Assembly: GCF_016598475.1 (NCBI RefSeq)
Contig: NZ_JAEMUX010000016.1
Coordinates: 62,001 to 126,000, forward strand
DNA: 64,000 nt
Direction of reading: 5' to 3'
From: Streptomyces adelaidensis
Lineage (GTDB): Bacteria > Actinomycetota > Actinomycetes > Streptomycetales > Streptomycetaceae
Shown one piece after another: positions 7,740 through 20,304 of this stretch; the first letter of the stretch is position 1, and the number at the start of each line of letters is the position of its first letter. Made by a program: the position numbers and the translations under genes. The notes under the pieces are model-generated. The model did not search any database and was not told the DNA's origin. It was given only the letters and a program-made list of their open reading frames with translations.

Positions 7740-7921
7740 GGAAGGGAAACATCCACCCGGCGGAACCGACCACCGGAGGGCTTCGCAGACCAGAGTACCG
7801 GGTCACCCCCGGGATCTCGCAAAAAGATTGGGGGTCCCCGTGAACGACCACTCTCCGTAAGATGCTCGTCGTGGTTCGCTACAGCGAACCACGGTATTTG
7901 GGGAAGCGATGGGGAGACGCA

Positions 7922-8470
7922 ATGGACGCCGCACAACAGGAAGCGACCGCAAGAGCCCGGGAGCTGCAGCGGAACTGGTACGGAGAGCCGTTGGGGGCGC
8001 TCTTCCGTAGGCTCATCGAGGACCTGGGTCTCAACCAGGCCCGTCTCGCGGGGGTGCTGGGCTTGTCCGCACCGATGCTGTCGCAGCTGATGAGCGGTCA
8101 GCGTGCCAAGATCGGCAACCCCGCAGTGGTCCAGCGGGTGCAGCTGCTGCAGGACCTCGCGGGTCAGGTCGCGGACGGCAGCGTGAGCGCTGCCGAGGCG
8201 ACCGAGCGTATGGACGAGATCAAGAAGTCACAGGGGGGATCGGTGCTCAGCAACACCACACAGTCGACGACGAGTTCCGGGGCGCCCACGGTCAAGCGGG
8301 TCGTCCGTGAGATCCAGTCGCTGCTGCGCTCGGTGGCGGCCGCGGGCGACATCATCGAGGCGGCGGACACCCTCGCCCCGACCCACCCGGAACTGGCAGA
8401 GTTCCTCCGGGTGTACGGCGCGGGCCGCACCTCGGACGCGGTGGCGCACTACCAGTCCCACCAGAACTGA
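7922..8470 (+). CDS. helix-turn-helix DNA-binding protein
   Basis: A 182-residue protein with an XRE/Cro-type helix-turn-helix at about residues 20-60 (LGLNQARLAGVLGLSAPMLSQLMSGQRAKIGNP read in two pieces). The C-terminal half is helical with a Ser/Thr linker and an RVVREIQSLLRSVAAAGDII segment that may drive dimerisation. The ATG at 7922 is chosen because GGGGAGA precedes it and because the 20 upstream codons do not look coding. It is probably a transcription regulator of unknown targets, possibly linked to the kinase gene 284 bp downstream. Confidence 0.85.
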   Translation: MDAAQQEATARARELQRNWYGEPLGALFRRLIEDLGLNQARLAGVLGLSAPMLSQLMSGQRAKIGNPAVVQRVQLLQDLAGQVADGSVSAAEATERMDEIKKSQGGSVLSNTTQSTTSSGAPTVKRVVREIQSLLRSVAAAGDIIEAADTLAPTHPELAEFLRVYGAGRTSDAVAHYQSHQN

Positions 8471-8754
8471 GCCCAAGGCCCGGTCCCCGGAAGGGGGTTC
8501 GGCGACCGGGCCGGAGCCGAAAAGAAGGGGGCGCGGGGCCTGCGGGCCCCGCGAGAGCCACACAGACGTGGACGTAGGCTCCAGGAGAGCCGGAGAAGAA
8601 CAGCGGAACAGAGCGGCAGGGGGACAGGGGCTGGAAGACAAGCTCCGGGGGAAGCCGGGCACATGAGGCCGGCTCCGCGGAGGGCGGCGCGAACGCCGTG
8701 TCCTCCGCCGACGGGCAGGCAAGGGGGGAGCCGAAGGGGGAACGACGCACAGCC

Positions 8755-10626
8755 ATGGGTGAGGTCTTCGCCGGCCGGTACGAACTGGTCGACCCGATCG
8801 GACGCGGGGGAGTCGGTGCGGTCTGGCGCACGTGGGACCACCGCCGCCGCCGTTATGTGGCCGCCAAGGTCCTGCAACAGCGCGACGCGCACGCGTTGCT
8901 GCGCTTCGTCCGCGAGCAAGCCGTGCGGATCGACCATCCCCATGTGCTCGCGCCCGCCAGCTGGGCCGCCGACGACGACAAGGTCCTCTTCACCATGGAC
9001 CTGGTGGCCGGAGGCTCCCTGGTCAACCTCATCAACGACTACGGTCCTCTGCCGCCCGCCTATGTCTGCGGCCTCCTCGACCAGCTGCTGTCCGGCCTCA
9101 GCGCCGTACACGCCGAGGGCGTCATCCATCGCGACATCAAGCCCGCCAATGTGCTGCTGGAGGCCACCGGCACGGCCAGGCCCCGCCTGCGTCTGTCCGA
9201 CTTCGGCATCGCCATGCGCCTCGGCGAGCCCCGTCTGACCGAGACCAACTACGTGGTGGGAACGCCGGGTTACTTCGCCCCCGAGCAGATGCTGGGCGCG
9301 GACCCGGACTTCCCTGCCGACCTCTTCGCGGTGGGCCTCGTCGCCCTGTACCTCCTGGAGGGCGCCAAACCCGACGCCAAGGCCCTCATCGAGCACTTCG
9401 CCGCCCACGGCACACCGAACGCTCCCCGGGGCATCCCCGAGCCCTTGTGGCAGGTGATCGCCACCCTGCTCCAGCCGGACCCCGACTCACGCTTCCGCAC
9501 CGCCACGGGCGCCCGCAAGGCCCTCGCCGCAGCCATCGAGCTCCTGCCCGAGCCGGGGCCCGACGACGAGATGGTGGAGGTCTTCGACCAACTCGGCCCA
9601 CTTCCCAAGGGGTTCGGCCCCGAAGGTCCACTGCACAGGGCGTCGGGGCTGGACAAGACCGGCACAAGCACCGCCGGTACGTCTTCGCCAACCCCTCACC
9701 CGGGTACGGGCACTCCTTCCAACTCGCCGGGATGGCAGGGCTCTTCGGCGTCCTCCTCGTCCGCGATCGCGCGGCCGGTCACCGGAGGCGCTTCACCGTC
9801 CGGCTTTGACGTGACGCCACCGCCCCACCCCGATCCGCCGGACCACCATCCGTCGCCCCACAATCCGCCGTCGTACAGCCCGCCGCCTCAGGACCCACCC
9901 TCGCAGCCCGGCACAGGCACACCACTACCGGCGTCGCACCCCGGCTCGGCTCCCCGATCTTCGTACACCGGCTCCATATCGCCACCGCCCCTGCCTCCCA
10001 GCGCCCCACCCCTGACCGGCTCCTCCGGCTCTGGCACCGGCACCGGCACCGGGCAGTGGTCTCAAGGACCGGGCTCCTTCACTTCCGCAGCTGCGGCGGC
10101 AGCCGCAGCTCCGCCGCCCCCCGGTCCCATATCGCCGGAGTCGCCCCCCAGCGCCGTACCGCCGCGGCCCGAACGCGACCCCATACCACCGCGACCGTCC
10201 ACGATGTCGGACACCGGCAGCTTCCATCTGCCGCCGCCCCAACTGCTCGCCGCCCACGCGACGTCGCACGAGGCGGAACAGCACGCCCCCGGCTCCGGCT
10301 ACCCACAGCACCAGCCGGAGCAACAGGCCACTCACCCCGCCACAGCGTCCGTCCAGCCTGCCCAAGCCCTGCGCCCCGACCCCACGCATGTCCCCTCCCC
10401 TCAGCCGCACCCGCCGCTGGGCCTCTCTCAGGCGCCGACCGCGGGGGTGCACCAGCACGCGTACGCCTCTACTGGTTCATACACCGCTCGGCCCTCGCAG
10501 GTTCCACGTCGGTCGAGGGCTCTTTCACGGCGCCGTCCGGGCCCGCCCGCCAAGGTGGTCGTTCCGGTCCTGCTGCTCGCACTGGCCTGCTTCGCGGTGG
10601 GGTTCTGGGCCCTGGGCCAGCTCTGA
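8755..10626 (+). CDS. tail-anchored serine/threonine protein kinase
   Basis: A 623-residue Hanks-type kinase. The kinase domain spans residues 1-~285: glycine loop IGRGGVGAV, catalytic Lys38 (VAAKVL), HRD at 125-127 (HRDIKPANV), DFG at 149-151, and GTPGYFAPE at 169-177. All catalytic residues are intact. Residues ~300-595 are a low-complexity linker of Pro, Ser, Gly, Thr and His. One membrane span at ~599-620 (VVVPVLLLALACFAVGFWAL) ends three residues before the C-terminus, so there is no external sensor domain. The ATG start MGEVFAGRYELVDP fits the family. Substrates are unknown. Control would come through the linker or through partners rather than a PASTA-type receptor. Confidence 0.93.
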   Translation: MGEVFAGRYELVDPIGRGGVGAVWRTWDHRRRRYVAAKVLQQRDAHALLRFVREQAVRIDHPHVLAPASWAADDDKVLFTMDLVAGGSLVNLINDYGPLPPAYVCGLLDQLLSGLSAVHAEGVIHRDIKPANVLLEATGTARPRLRLSDFGIAMRLGEPRLTETNYVVGTPGYFAPEQMLGADPDFPADLFAVGLVALYLLEGAKPDAKALIEHFAAHGTPNAPRGIPEPLWQVIATLLQPDPDSRFRTATGARKALAAAIELLPEPGPDDEMVEVFDQLGPLPKGFGPEGPLHRASGLDKTGTSTAGTSSPTPHPGTGTPSNSPGWQGSSASSSSAIARPVTGGASPSGFDVTPPPHPDPPDHHPSPHNPPSYSPPPQDPPSQPGTGTPLPASHPGSAPRSSYTGSISPPPLPPSAPPLTGSSGSGTGTGTGQWSQGPGSFTSAAAAAAAAPPPPGPISPESPPSAVPPRPERDPIPPRPSTMSDTGSFHLPPPQLLAAHATSHEAEQHAPGSGYPQHQPEQQATHPATASVQPAQALRPDPTHVPSPQPHPPLGLSQAPTAGVHQHAYASTGSYTARPSQVPRRSRALSRRRPGPPAKVVVPVLLLALACFAVGFWALGQL

Positions 10627-10778
10627 AGCCCGCCACCCGCCCGCCGACCCTGAGCCGCCCGTCGGCTCTGCAGCCGTCCGCCGACGCCTGTCGGCCGGCT
10701 CAGGCTCAGGCGCCGGCCGCGGACCGGGCAGTACCTGGCCTCGGCTCAGAAGACCGCCTGTCCTACCGCCCACCCGCC

Positions 10779-12263
10779 CTATCGCCCCCGGGACGCCCCA
10801 TGCCGCCCCCGCGAGGTCGCGCCCGCACCCGGCGGCCGCGCCGAATCCGCAGCGGCGGACGACCGCCTGCGCGCCACGAGTGTCCACACCACAAGCCCCA
10901 GCACCAGCAGGCTCCCCGTGCCGATACCGCCCGCCGCGACGACCGTCATGGCGAGACGCCGGTCTCCGGTTCCCGTGGAATTCCCGGAGCCCTCCCCGCT
11001 GCCGGAGGTGTCCCCGCCCCCTTCACTGCCGGTGTCCCCCGTACCATCCAGCCTGTCCCCGGTCGCGCCGCTCTCGGCGACCTCCTGATCCTGCTCGGTG
11101 ACCTCGAAGACGCCGCGCGGTTCGGCCGTACCCAGATAGCCCGGCCCGCCGACAGCCTTGCCCTCCAGCCGCACCCGCAGAGTCAGACCGAGAGGTTCCT
11201 CGCCGAACCGGTCGGCGACCGACTCCCCTAGATGTACCGCCAGGTAGTACCAGCCCGCGAACCTCATCCCGCTCACCTCGTCATCGAGGGAGAAACGGTT
11301 CTCGTACGCGACAGGGGGCAACGAGTCCAGGACAACGGACCGCTGTTCGCCGCTGTAGTTGGCGACCTTGTCGTCCACGAATCCGCGTACGGGGTTGTAG
11401 AGCGACATGACGAACGCGTTGCCCACATACCCGTCACCGCCGGTCGTGCTGCCCAGTTCGGCGGTGGCGTAGAGCTGCTGCCCCCAGCCGACCGGCACCT
11501 TGTAGAAGAGCGTCTCGCCGGCCCTGATCCCGTTCTCGTCCTGCCAGGCACCCTGCGTCACAGGACTCGCCGCGGCGAGCCCGCTCCCCCCGTTACGGCG
11601 CTGCGCGTCGCCCGACAGGCCCTCGGGTGACGCGGAGTTCCAGCTCTCGGGGGCACTCGTCGAACCCCCCTTCCGCACGGCGGGCTCCACCACGATGCCG
11701 AGTTCCAGCCCCCACTCCGCCGACGAACCCTCCGACGCGGAGCCTGAGGACGAAGCCCCCGAACCGACCCGCTCGATGACGACGTAGTACACGCCGGCCT
11801 CCTGGCACATGTACTCGTCGCTGCCGATCTCACGCGAGGCCCAGGCGGTGACGGGGTGCGCGCTGCGGGTCGGGCCGAAGCGGGCGGTCTCGTAGGAGCA
11901 GCGGTGCGCGTCCGCGTCCTGTACGGACACCCTGACGCCGTCCGCCGAGCCGACCGTCGCTCCCGCCCCGGGCACGACCGTGGCCGAGACGTACGCGTTG
12001 GCGACGGCGTCGAGGTCGAGGCGGTAGTAGAGCTTGCCGCCCGGATCGATGGAGCTGCGGTACGTCTTGCCGGGTGCCAGCCGCACCGCTCCCGTGCTGC
12101 TCGTCGCGCCCTCGACCGCCGTGGCGTCCTCGGCGTAGGAGTACGGGGTGGGTACGTCGGCCGCCGCGGCGGGCCCGGAGAGCGCTGTCGTCACACACAG
12201 GGCCGCTGTCACAACCGCCCCCATGGCTGCCGCGGCTCGCCACCAGACCGTGCGCCGCCCCAT
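10779..12263 (-). CDS. secreted, C-terminally membrane-anchored protein of unknown function
   Basis: A 494-residue protein with a signal peptide (MGRRTVWWRAAAAMGAVV ... cleavage near PAAAADVP). Two long, Gly/Ser/Thr-rich beta-type regions follow; both contain an APGKTYRSSI / RAGETLFYKVPV kind of motif followed by YYRLDL or LYATAEL, suggesting duplicated beta-sandwich domains. A low-complexity Gly/Ser/Glu/Thr spacer leads to one membrane span (IGTGSLLVLGLVVWTLVA) and an Arg-rich tail. The residues before the span read RRLAMTVV, close to but not a proper LAXTG sortase signal. Convergent with the kinase gene (152-bp gap). Function unknown. Confidence 0.75.
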   Translation of the reverse strand: MGRRTVWWRAAAAMGAVVTAALCVTTALSGPAAAADVPTPYSYAEDATAVEGATSSTGAVRLAPGKTYRSSIDPGGKLYYRLDLDAVANAYVSATVVPGAGATVGSADGVRVSVQDADAHRCSYETARFGPTRSAHPVTAWASREIGSDEYMCQEAGVYYVVIERVGSGASSSGSASEGSSAEWGLELGIVVEPAVRKGGSTSAPESWNSASPEGLSGDAQRRNGGSGLAAASPVTQGAWQDENGIRAGETLFYKVPVGWGQQLYATAELGSTTGGDGYVGNAFVMSLYNPVRGFVDDKVANYSGEQRSVVLDSLPPVAYENRFSLDDEVSGMRFAGWYYLAVHLGESVADRFGEEPLGLTLRVRLEGKAVGGPGYLGTAEPRGVFEVTEQDQEVAESGATGDRLDGTGDTGSEGGGDTSGSGEGSGNSTGTGDRRLAMTVVAAGGIGTGSLLVLGLVVWTLVARRRSSAAADSARPPGAGATSRGRHGASRGR

Positions 12264-12497
12264 CACGCGCCACCCATCGTCGTAGAGCCGAAGCCACAGC
12301 ACGGAAGTCGCGGCTCCGAACGCGCCTATCCTGCCGGGCCGTAGGCGCCAATACCTGCCTTCCTGCGGACGAGCGGCCAAAAACATGCTTTATAGAGACG
12401 CCCACTTTGCTGCAGCAACGAAATTGTTAGCCAAAGCGAATCAGCGCTTCACGGAATGAGCCGAAATGTCCGGGGCGATGCGCCCGGGCAACACAAA

Positions 12498-12523
12498 ACC
12501 CCGACCGCGAGCGCGGCCGGGGT
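12498..12523 (-). terminator. terminator downstream of the DLW-39 gene
   Basis: GC-rich stem of about 12 bp with a single wobble on the minus strand (12498-12509 with 12512-12523), followed on that strand by TTTTGTGTT. It ends the short DLW-39 transcript. Confidence 0.75.
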
Positions 12524-12547
12524 CTGCTCTGAGACTGATGTCGATGT

Positions 12548-12676
12548 TCACGAACCCGTGGGCACGGAGTCAGTCGCCTCCGTCCACAGATCCTGCTCGG
12601 CGCGATCCGCCTGGATCTGGCGGTACACGAGGAGCCCGCCGATGGCGGCCAGTGCGACCAGGAGAAGCTTCTTCAC
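12548..12676 (-). CDS. DLW-39 family small membrane protein
   Basis: A 42-residue peptide starting VKKLLLVALAAIGG (GTG start with ACGAGG upstream). One hydrophobic helix is followed by VYRQIQADRAEQDLWTEATDSVP. The DLW motif and ~39-residue length define the DLW-39 family, which is common in actinobacteria near gyrA and the Ile/Ala tRNA genes. Function unknown. A longer ORF start is possible but adds non-conserved sequence. Confidence 0.85.
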   Translation of the reverse strand: MKKLLLVALAAIGGLLVYRQIQADRAEQDLWTEATDSVPTGS

Positions 12677-13047
12677 CGCGCGACCTCGTCTTTCCTTGAC
12701 ATAGGGGACCTCTGGCGCCCGACTATACACACCGACCGAGACCGATCGGTGACCTGCGTCGGCCGCTCAACTGCCGCCGGGAATGCCGTAGTAGAACCGG
12801 ACACCACCCTTCCGATCACAGGTTCATCACACAGGTCCATCACATCTCGCACACGCCGACGGACCCATCGCCCCCGACCTTTCACTCCCTTCCTACGGCT
12901 TCTTGGAACATCCCGCACCCCTTGCGTCCATCCGAGTGGTGTTCATCTGAACATCGACGCGCCAATGAGCGTCGGTCCATGATTTCGGAGCCCACATACA
13001 CATCATGAGGAAAGTACGCAAATCGCCCGACCCGAAAGTGAGGGGCC
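12677..13047. other. divergent intergenic region, no gene seen
   Basis: These 371 bp lie between the DLW-39 gene (minus) and a small secreted protein gene (plus). They should hold both promoters. I see no RNA gene, repeat or protein-binding palindrome that I can name. Confidence 0.5.
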
Positions 13048-13404
13048 ATGGCCCAGAACAAGGTCATGAAGCTGTGGACCGCCATCGTCGCCGTCTTCCT
13101 CGCGCTGTGCACGGCGCTCGGACTCGCCACGACCACGGCCGCCGCCGCAGTACCGCGGACCGAGACGATCCGCAACTGCGCGACGACGCCGGCGATGTCC
13201 CTCCCGGCGCGGTCCCCCGACCGCGCCCTGCCCCCCACGATGAAGCAGCGCATCCGCGCCGAGGCTCACGGCTCCTCACCCTCCTGCCGCCGGCGCACGG
13301 TCCTGGATACGGCCACGAACACCGCCACGGACATCAGTGTCCCGGCCTCCGTCCCGGACACCCCCGTCCCACGGCCCCAGCCGCTCGCACGCCTCCAGCG
13401 CTGA
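13048..13404 (+). CDS. small secreted protein, possibly DUF6344
   Basis: A 118-residue protein with a clear signal peptide (MAQNKVMKLWTAIVAVFL ... TTTAAAAVP). A short mature region follows, rich in Arg, Pro and Thr, with two Cys (RNCATTP and PSCRRRT). The start ATG follows GAGGGGCC. It resembles the DUF6344 proteins found next to DLW-39 genes in Streptomyces, but this rests on layout and memory of the family. Function unknown. Confidence 0.65.
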   Translation: MAQNKVMKLWTAIVAVFLALCTALGLATTTAAAAVPRTETIRNCATTPAMSLPARSPDRALPPTMKQRIRAEAHGSSPSCRRRTVLDTATNTATDISVPASVPDTPVPRPQPLARLQR

Positions 13405-13548
13405 TCCTCGATCGCCCCCCCACCCACACAGCGGCGATCTTGCGACAACCACTAGAACTCAAGTACCGACCGGGGGCTTCTCGCATCCTGGATCCGCTTC
13501 CACAGCCGCTTCCGCGATGTCGACCGACCACACCACCCGGGAACGACA

Positions 13549-13580
13549 AAGACCCTCAACCGATACCGGTTGAGGGTCTT
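13549..13580 (-). terminator. terminator of tRNA-Ile
   Basis: Perfect 14-bp stem (13549-13562 with 13567-13580) around ATAC, just 3' of tRNA-Ile on the minus strand and followed there by TTTG. Confidence 0.85.
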
Positions 13581-13585
13581 CATGC

Positions 13586-13662
13586 TGGTGGGGCTAACAG
13601 GATTTGAACCTGTGGCCTCATCCTTATCAGGGATGCGCTCTAACCAACTGAGCTATAGCCCC
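13586..13662 (-). tRNA. tRNA-Ile (anticodon GAT)
   Basis: A 74-nt cloverleaf plus an encoded CCA (13586-13588). Acceptor GGGGCTA/TAGCCCC, D-arm AGCTCAGTTGGTTAGAGC, anticodon arm CTGATAA (anticodon GAT), T-arm GGTTCAAATCC. It follows gyrA and the DUF3566 gene, as in other actinobacteria. Confidence 0.97.
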
Positions 13663-13776
13663 GCCGCGCTCTGCGGTGTGTGTCCCGCGCGCTGACCCCT
13701 GAAGATTAGCGCACGACGTGGGCAGTCCCAAAATCGATACGGGGAGGGGGCCGGTGACGCGCTCGGGCACCCCATT

Positions 13777-13801
13777 GGGGACGGCGATTCACGCCGTCCC
13801 C
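13777..13801 (-). terminator. terminator of the gyrB-gyrA-DUF3566 transcript
   Basis: A 10-bp perfect stem GGGGACGGCG/CGCCGTCCCC around a five-base loop, 26 bp after the DUF3566 gene stop. There is no T-run. Confidence 0.6.
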
Positions 13802-13827
13802 TGTGTCGTCCCCTCACACAGCTGAGG

Positions 13828-14667
13828 TCACTCGTCCTCGGCGAGCGTCAGCTCGATACCGCCCACGAAGCCGGCGGAGAGGTTGTAGATGAAGGCGCCG
13901 AGCGTGGCGAGGGCGGTGGCGAGGACGACGTCGATGACCGCGATGATCGTGGTGAAGATCAGCACATTGGGCAGTGACAGGAACGACTGCAGGTCGAATC
14001 CGTTGGACTCGTTCGAGCCGGTGGCCTCGGAGATGGTCGCGCCGACCGAGGAGAAGACGCCCATCGCGTTCATGACCATCCACAGCACCGCAGCCGCGAC
14101 GACCGTGCAGATACCGAGGGCGATGGAGAGCAGGAAGCTGACCTTCATCACGGACCACGGGTCGGCCTTGGCCACCCGCAGCCGGGCCTTGCGCGTACGA
14201 GGCGTCGTACGGGCCCCCGTGCGCGGTTTACGGGACGAACCCTCCGGAGCAGGCTGGTAGGCCTGCGGCGGGTGGTACGGGCCCGTCTGCTGCTGCGCCT
14301 GCCGCTCCCCGGGCAGTGCGGACGCACCGGCCTGAGCCGGTGCCTGCGGCTGGGCGGGAGGCTGAGGCTGCGCCGGAGCCGGCCGGCCGGGCCCGCCCTG
14401 AGCCGCGGCCGGTTTGCCCGGCCCGGGCTGCTGGGTCTGCGGACCTCGGGTGTCCGTCACAGTTCCCCCCTGGGATCCATGCCCGTCGGGCGAAGGCGCG
14501 GCCGAGGGCGACGCCGAATCGGTCGTACTCGGCTTGATCGCCTTCAGTTGGGTCGTGTGCGTATCCATCGCACGCGCGGCGGAGCCACGGCCGCCGCCGT
14601 CCGCCTCCGATCCGGTCGAAGTGCCGGCCGAAGTACCGGACGACCCGGCGCCCGTGGCTCCGCTCAC
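13828..14667 (-). CDS. DUF3566 domain membrane protein
   Basis: A 279-residue protein. Residues 1-~150 are low-complexity (Ser/Thr/Gly, then Pro/Gln/Ala). The conserved DUF3566 domain follows (ARLRVAKADPWSVMKVSFLL...). It has a first membrane span ending in WMVMNAMGVF and a second around IFTTIIAVIDVVLATALATLGAFIYNL. It ends in an acidic EDE. The GTG start lies 18 bp after the gyrA stop, so it is the third gene of the gyrB-gyrA operon, the same order as Rv0005-Rv0007 in Mycobacterium tuberculosis. Function is not established; an envelope or division role is suspected from location. Confidence 0.9.
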   Translation of the reverse strand: MSGATGAGSSGTSAGTSTGSEADGGGRGSAARAMDTHTTQLKAIKPSTTDSASPSAAPSPDGHGSQGGTVTDTRGPQTQQPGPGKPAAAQGGPGRPAPAQPQPPAQPQAPAQAGASALPGERQAQQQTGPYHPPQAYQPAPEGSSRKPRTGARTTPRTRKARLRVAKADPWSVMKVSFLLSIALGICTVVAAAVLWMVMNAMGVFSSVGATISEATGSNESNGFDLQSFLSLPNVLIFTTIIAVIDVVLATALATLGAFIYNLSAGFVGGIELTLAEDE

Positions 14668-14685
14668 GCTGACTCACTCCTCGTG

Positions 14686-17280
14686 CTACTCGGAGGAGGG
14701 CGCCTCGCCCTCGTCCGTACCGACCGTCACAACACCCTCGGCGGTCTCGTCCACGGCGTCGTCGCCGTCGACCGCTTCCGCCTCACGCCCCGCCTCGGCG
14801 TTACGAGCGATACCGACCACGGCATCGCGCTTGCCCAGGTTGATCAGTTGGACGCCCATGGTGTCACGGCCGGTTTCCCTGATCTGGTTGACTCGCGTAC
14901 GAATCACACCGCCCGACAGCGTGATGGCGAGGATCTCATCGGTCTCCTCGACCACCAGCGCGCCGACGAGGGAACCGCGGTCCTCGACGATCTTGGCGGC
15001 CTTGATACCGAGGCCGCCACGACCCTGAACGCGGTACTCGTCGACGGCGGTCCGCTTCGCGTACCCACCGTCTGTGGCAGTGAACACGAACGTACCGGGT
15101 CGAACAACATTCATCGAGAGCAGCTCGTCCGCCTCACGGAAACTCATGCCCTTGACACCCGAGGTGGCCCGGCCCATGGGCCGCAGTGCCTCGTCCGTCG
15201 CCGTGAAGCGGATCGACTGTGCCTTCTTGCTGATCAGAAGGATGTCATCTTCTGCCGAGACGAGTTCGGCTCCGATCAGTTCGTCGTCGGAACCGTCCTC
15301 CTTTTCACGGAGGTTGATCGCGATGACACCGCCGGAACGGGGCGAATCGTAATCCTTCAGAGGCGTCTTCTTCACAAGACCGCCCTTGGTGGCGAGCACC
15401 AGGTACGGCGTGGCCTCGTAGTCACGGATCGCGAGGATCTCGGCGATGGCCTCGTCCGGCTGGAAGGCCAGCAGGTTCGCGACGTGCTGGCCACGCGCGT
15501 CCCGTCCGGCGTCCGGCAGTTCGTAGGCCTTCGCGCGGTAGACGCGGCCCTTGTTGGTGAAGAACAGCAGCCAGTGGTGGGTCGTGGACACGAAGAAGTG
15601 GTCGACGATGTCGTCTTCCTTGAGCTTCGCGCCCCGTACACCCTTGCCGCCGCGCTTCTGCGAGCGGTAGTCGTCCGCCTTCGTCCGCTTGACGTAACCG
15701 CCGCGCGTGATCGTGACGACGATGTCCTCCTCGGCGATCAGGTCCTCCATGGACATGTCGCCGTCGAAGGGCACCAGCATGGTCTTGCGGTCGTCGCCGA
15801 ACTTCTCGACGATCGCGGCCAGTTCCTCGCTGACGATGCCGCGCTGGCGGATCGGGGAGGCGAGGATCGCGTTGTACTCGTTGATCTTCGTCTGGAGTTC
15901 GGCGTGCTCCTGGAGGATCTTCTGGCGCTCCAGGGCGGCCAGGCGCCGCAGCTGCATCTCCAGGATCGCGTTTGCCTGGATCTCGTCGATCTCCAGGAGC
16001 CCCATCAGGCCCGTGCGCGCGATCTCGACGGTGTCGCTGCGCCGGATCAGCGCGATGACCTCGTCGATGGCGTCCAGGGCCTTCAGCAGGCCGCGCAGGA
16101 TGTGCGCACGCTCCTCGGCCTTGCGCAGCCGGAAGCGCGTACGGCGGACGATGACCTCGATCTGGTGCGTCACCCAGTGGCGGATGAACGCGTCCAGGGA
16201 GAGCGTCCGGGGTACGCCGTCAACCAGCGCCAGCATGTTGGCGCCGAAGTTGGTCTGCAGGTCCGTGTGCTTGTACAGGTTGTTCAGCACGACCTTGGCG
16301 ACCGCGTCGCGCTTCAGGACGATGACCAGGCGCTGGCCCGTACGGGACGACGTCTCGTCACGGACGTCCGCGATACCGCCGATCTTGCCGTCCTTCACGA
16401 GGTCGGCGATCTTCTGCGCGAGGTTGTCCGGATTGACCTGGTACGGCAGCTCCGTGACCACCAGGCACTGGCGGTTCTGGATCTCCTCGACCTCGACGAC
16501 CGCGCGCATCGTGATGGAGCCGCGGCCGGTCCGGTACGCCTCCTCGATGCCCTTGCGGCCGACCACCAGGGCGCCGGTCGGGAAGTCGGGGCCCTTGATG
16601 CGCTCCATGAGCGCATCAAGGAGCTCCTCGTGCGAGGCCTCCGGGTTCTCCAGGTACCACTGGGCGCCGGACGCGACTTCGCGGAGGTTGTGCGAGGGGA
16701 TGTTGGTGGCCATGCCGACCGCGATGCCCGCCGAACCGTTGATCAGCAGGTTCGGGAAGCGCGCCGGCAGAACCGTCGGCTCCTGGTTGCGGCCGTCGTA
16801 GTTGTCCTGGAAGTCGACGGTCTCCTCGTCGATGTCCCGGACCATCTCCATGGACAGCGGCATCATCTTGCACTCGGTGTACCGCATGGCGGCGGCCGGG
16901 TCGTTGCCCGGGGAACCGAAGTTGCCGTTGGAGTCGACCAGCGGCATCCGCATCGACCACGACTGCGCGAGGCGGACCAGCGCGTCGTAGATCGAGGAGT
17001 CGCCGTGCGGGTGGTAGGTGCCCATGACGTCGCCGACGACACGGGCGCACTTGTAGAAGCCCTTCTCGGGCCGGTAGCCGCCGTCGTACATGGCGTACAG
17101 CACGCGGCGGTGGACGGGCTTGAGACCGTCGCGTACGTCCGGCAGCGCACGGGACACGATGACGGACATCGCGTAGTCCAGGTACGAACGCTGCATCTCC
17201 GTCTCGAGCCCGACGGGCTCGATACGCAGGGTCGTCTCGCCGGCCTCGTCGGACGTGACGGGAGTGTTCTCGTCGGCCAT
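14686..17280 (-). CDS. gyrA: DNA gyrase subunit A
   Basis: An 864-residue breakage-reunion subunit of gyrase, which introduces negative supercoils. The catalytic Tyr134 is in [11 protein letters not shown]. The quinolone-resistance region reads [19 protein letters not shown] (residues 90-108), with Ser and Asp at the positions usually mutated in resistant strains, so it looks wild-type. The GyrA box [10 protein letters not shown] marks the DNA-wrapping C-terminal domain. The C-terminus is acidic (DEGEAPSSE). It lies 42 bp after gyrB and is probably co-transcribed with it. Confidence 0.98.
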   Translation of the reverse strand: MADENTPVTSDEAGETTLRIEPVGLETEMQRSYLDYAMSVIVSRALPDVRDGLKPVHRRVLYAMYDGGYRPEKGFYKCARVVGDVMGTYHPHGDSSIYDALVRLAQSWSMRMPLVDSNGNFGSPGNDPAAAMRYTECKMMPLSMEMVRDIDEETVDFQDNYDGRNQEPTVLPARFPNLLINGSAGIAVGMATNIPSHNLREVASGAQWYLENPEASHEELLDALMERIKGPDFPTGALVVGRKGIEEAYRTGRGSITMRAVVEVEEIQNRQCLVVTELPYQVNPDNLAQKIADLVKDGKIGGIADVRDETSSRTGQRLVIVLKRDAVAKVVLNNLYKHTDLQTNFGANMLALVDGVPRTLSLDAFIRHWVTHQIEVIVRRTRFRLRKAEERAHILRGLLKALDAIDEVIALIRRSDTVEIARTGLMGLLEIDEIQANAILEMQLRRLAALERQKILQEHAELQTKINEYNAILASPIRQRGIVSEELAAIVEKFGDDRKTMLVPFDGDMSMEDLIAEEDIVVTITRGGYVKRTKADDYRSQKRGGKGVRGAKLKEDDIVDHFFVSTTHHWLLFFTNKGRVYRAKAYELPDAGRDARGQHVANLLAFQPDEAIAEILAIRDYEATPYLVLATKGGLVKKTPLKDYDSPRSGGVIAINLREKEDGSDDELIGAELVSAEDDILLISKKAQSIRFTATDEALRPMGRATSGVKGMSFREADELLSMNVVRPGTFVFTATDGGYAKRTAVDEYRVQGRGGLGIKAAKIVEDRGSLVGALVVEETDEILAITLSGGVIRTRVNQIRETGRDTMGVQLINLGKRDAVVGIARNAEAGREAEAVDGDDAVDETAEGVVTVGTDEGEAPSSE

Positions 17281-17322
17281 TGCTGGTGGGGATCCTTCCT
17301 GGTGCGGTCAGCTGAGACCGAC

Positions 17323-19770
<2,448 letters not shown>

Positions 19771-20304
19771 TCACCCGTAGGTGTCGCCGGGCCCGGTGCT
19801 CCCGTGGGCGCGCAGGGGCCCGTAGCGACGGACCGAACCGCTGGGACCGTGCACCTTGAGCAGTTGCACGGTGCCGTGGCCGAGGTCCTCGTTGAGCCGG
19901 GCAACCAGTTGCGGGGCGAGCAGTCGCAGATTCGTCGCCCACGCCGTGGAGTCGCACCGCACGTGCAGGACCCGCTCGTCCTCGTCGTACCGCTCCGGTA
20001 CGCATTTCCTGGCCAGGTCCTCGCCGACGATCTGCGGCCAGCGGCCCATGACCCCGCCGACGGCGGCCGGGGTCTCCCAGCCGCGCTCGGTGATCAGCCG
20101 GTTGATGGCGGAGCCGAGGGCCATCGGGTCACGGCCGTCGGCGCGCGCTCCGGAGCGCAGCCCGCCGCCGCGCCTGGCCTGCTTCCGCTGCTGGGTGGCT
20201 TCGCCACGCGCGCGTGCGGCTTCCTTCGCGGCGCGCAGCGCCACGCGCGCGAGGTCCACTCCGGAGGGCTCGGGGGGCTTCGGGGCTCCCTCTGATGCGC
20301 TCAT
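19771..20304 (-). CDS. DciA-like protein (DUF721), probable helicase-loading factor
   Basis: A 177-residue DUF721 protein. The basic N-terminal half ([20 protein letters not shown]) looks disordered. The conserved domain follows with [22 protein letters not shown] and [26 protein letters not shown]. DciA proteins interact with the replicative helicase DnaB and help load it in bacteria lacking DnaC/DnaI loaders; no dnaC homologue is seen here. The ATG overlaps the recF stop as ATGA, so it is translationally coupled to RecF. The order dnaA-dnaN-recF-dciA-gyrB is conserved in actinobacteria (Rv0004 in M. tuberculosis). Confidence 0.88.
   Translation of the reverse strand: MSASEGAPKPPEPSGVDLARVALRAAKEAARARGEATQQRKQARRGGGLRSGARADGRDPMALGSAINRLITERGWETPAAVGGVMGRWPQIVGEDLARKCVPERYDEDERVLHVRCDSTAWATNLRLLAPQLVARLNEDLGHGTVQLLKVHGPSGSVRRYGPLRAHGSTGPGDTYG

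Noticed and set aside
8228..9408. Minus-strand ORFs opposite the HTH and kinase genes
   Set aside because: Antisense shadows overlapping genes with clear domains.
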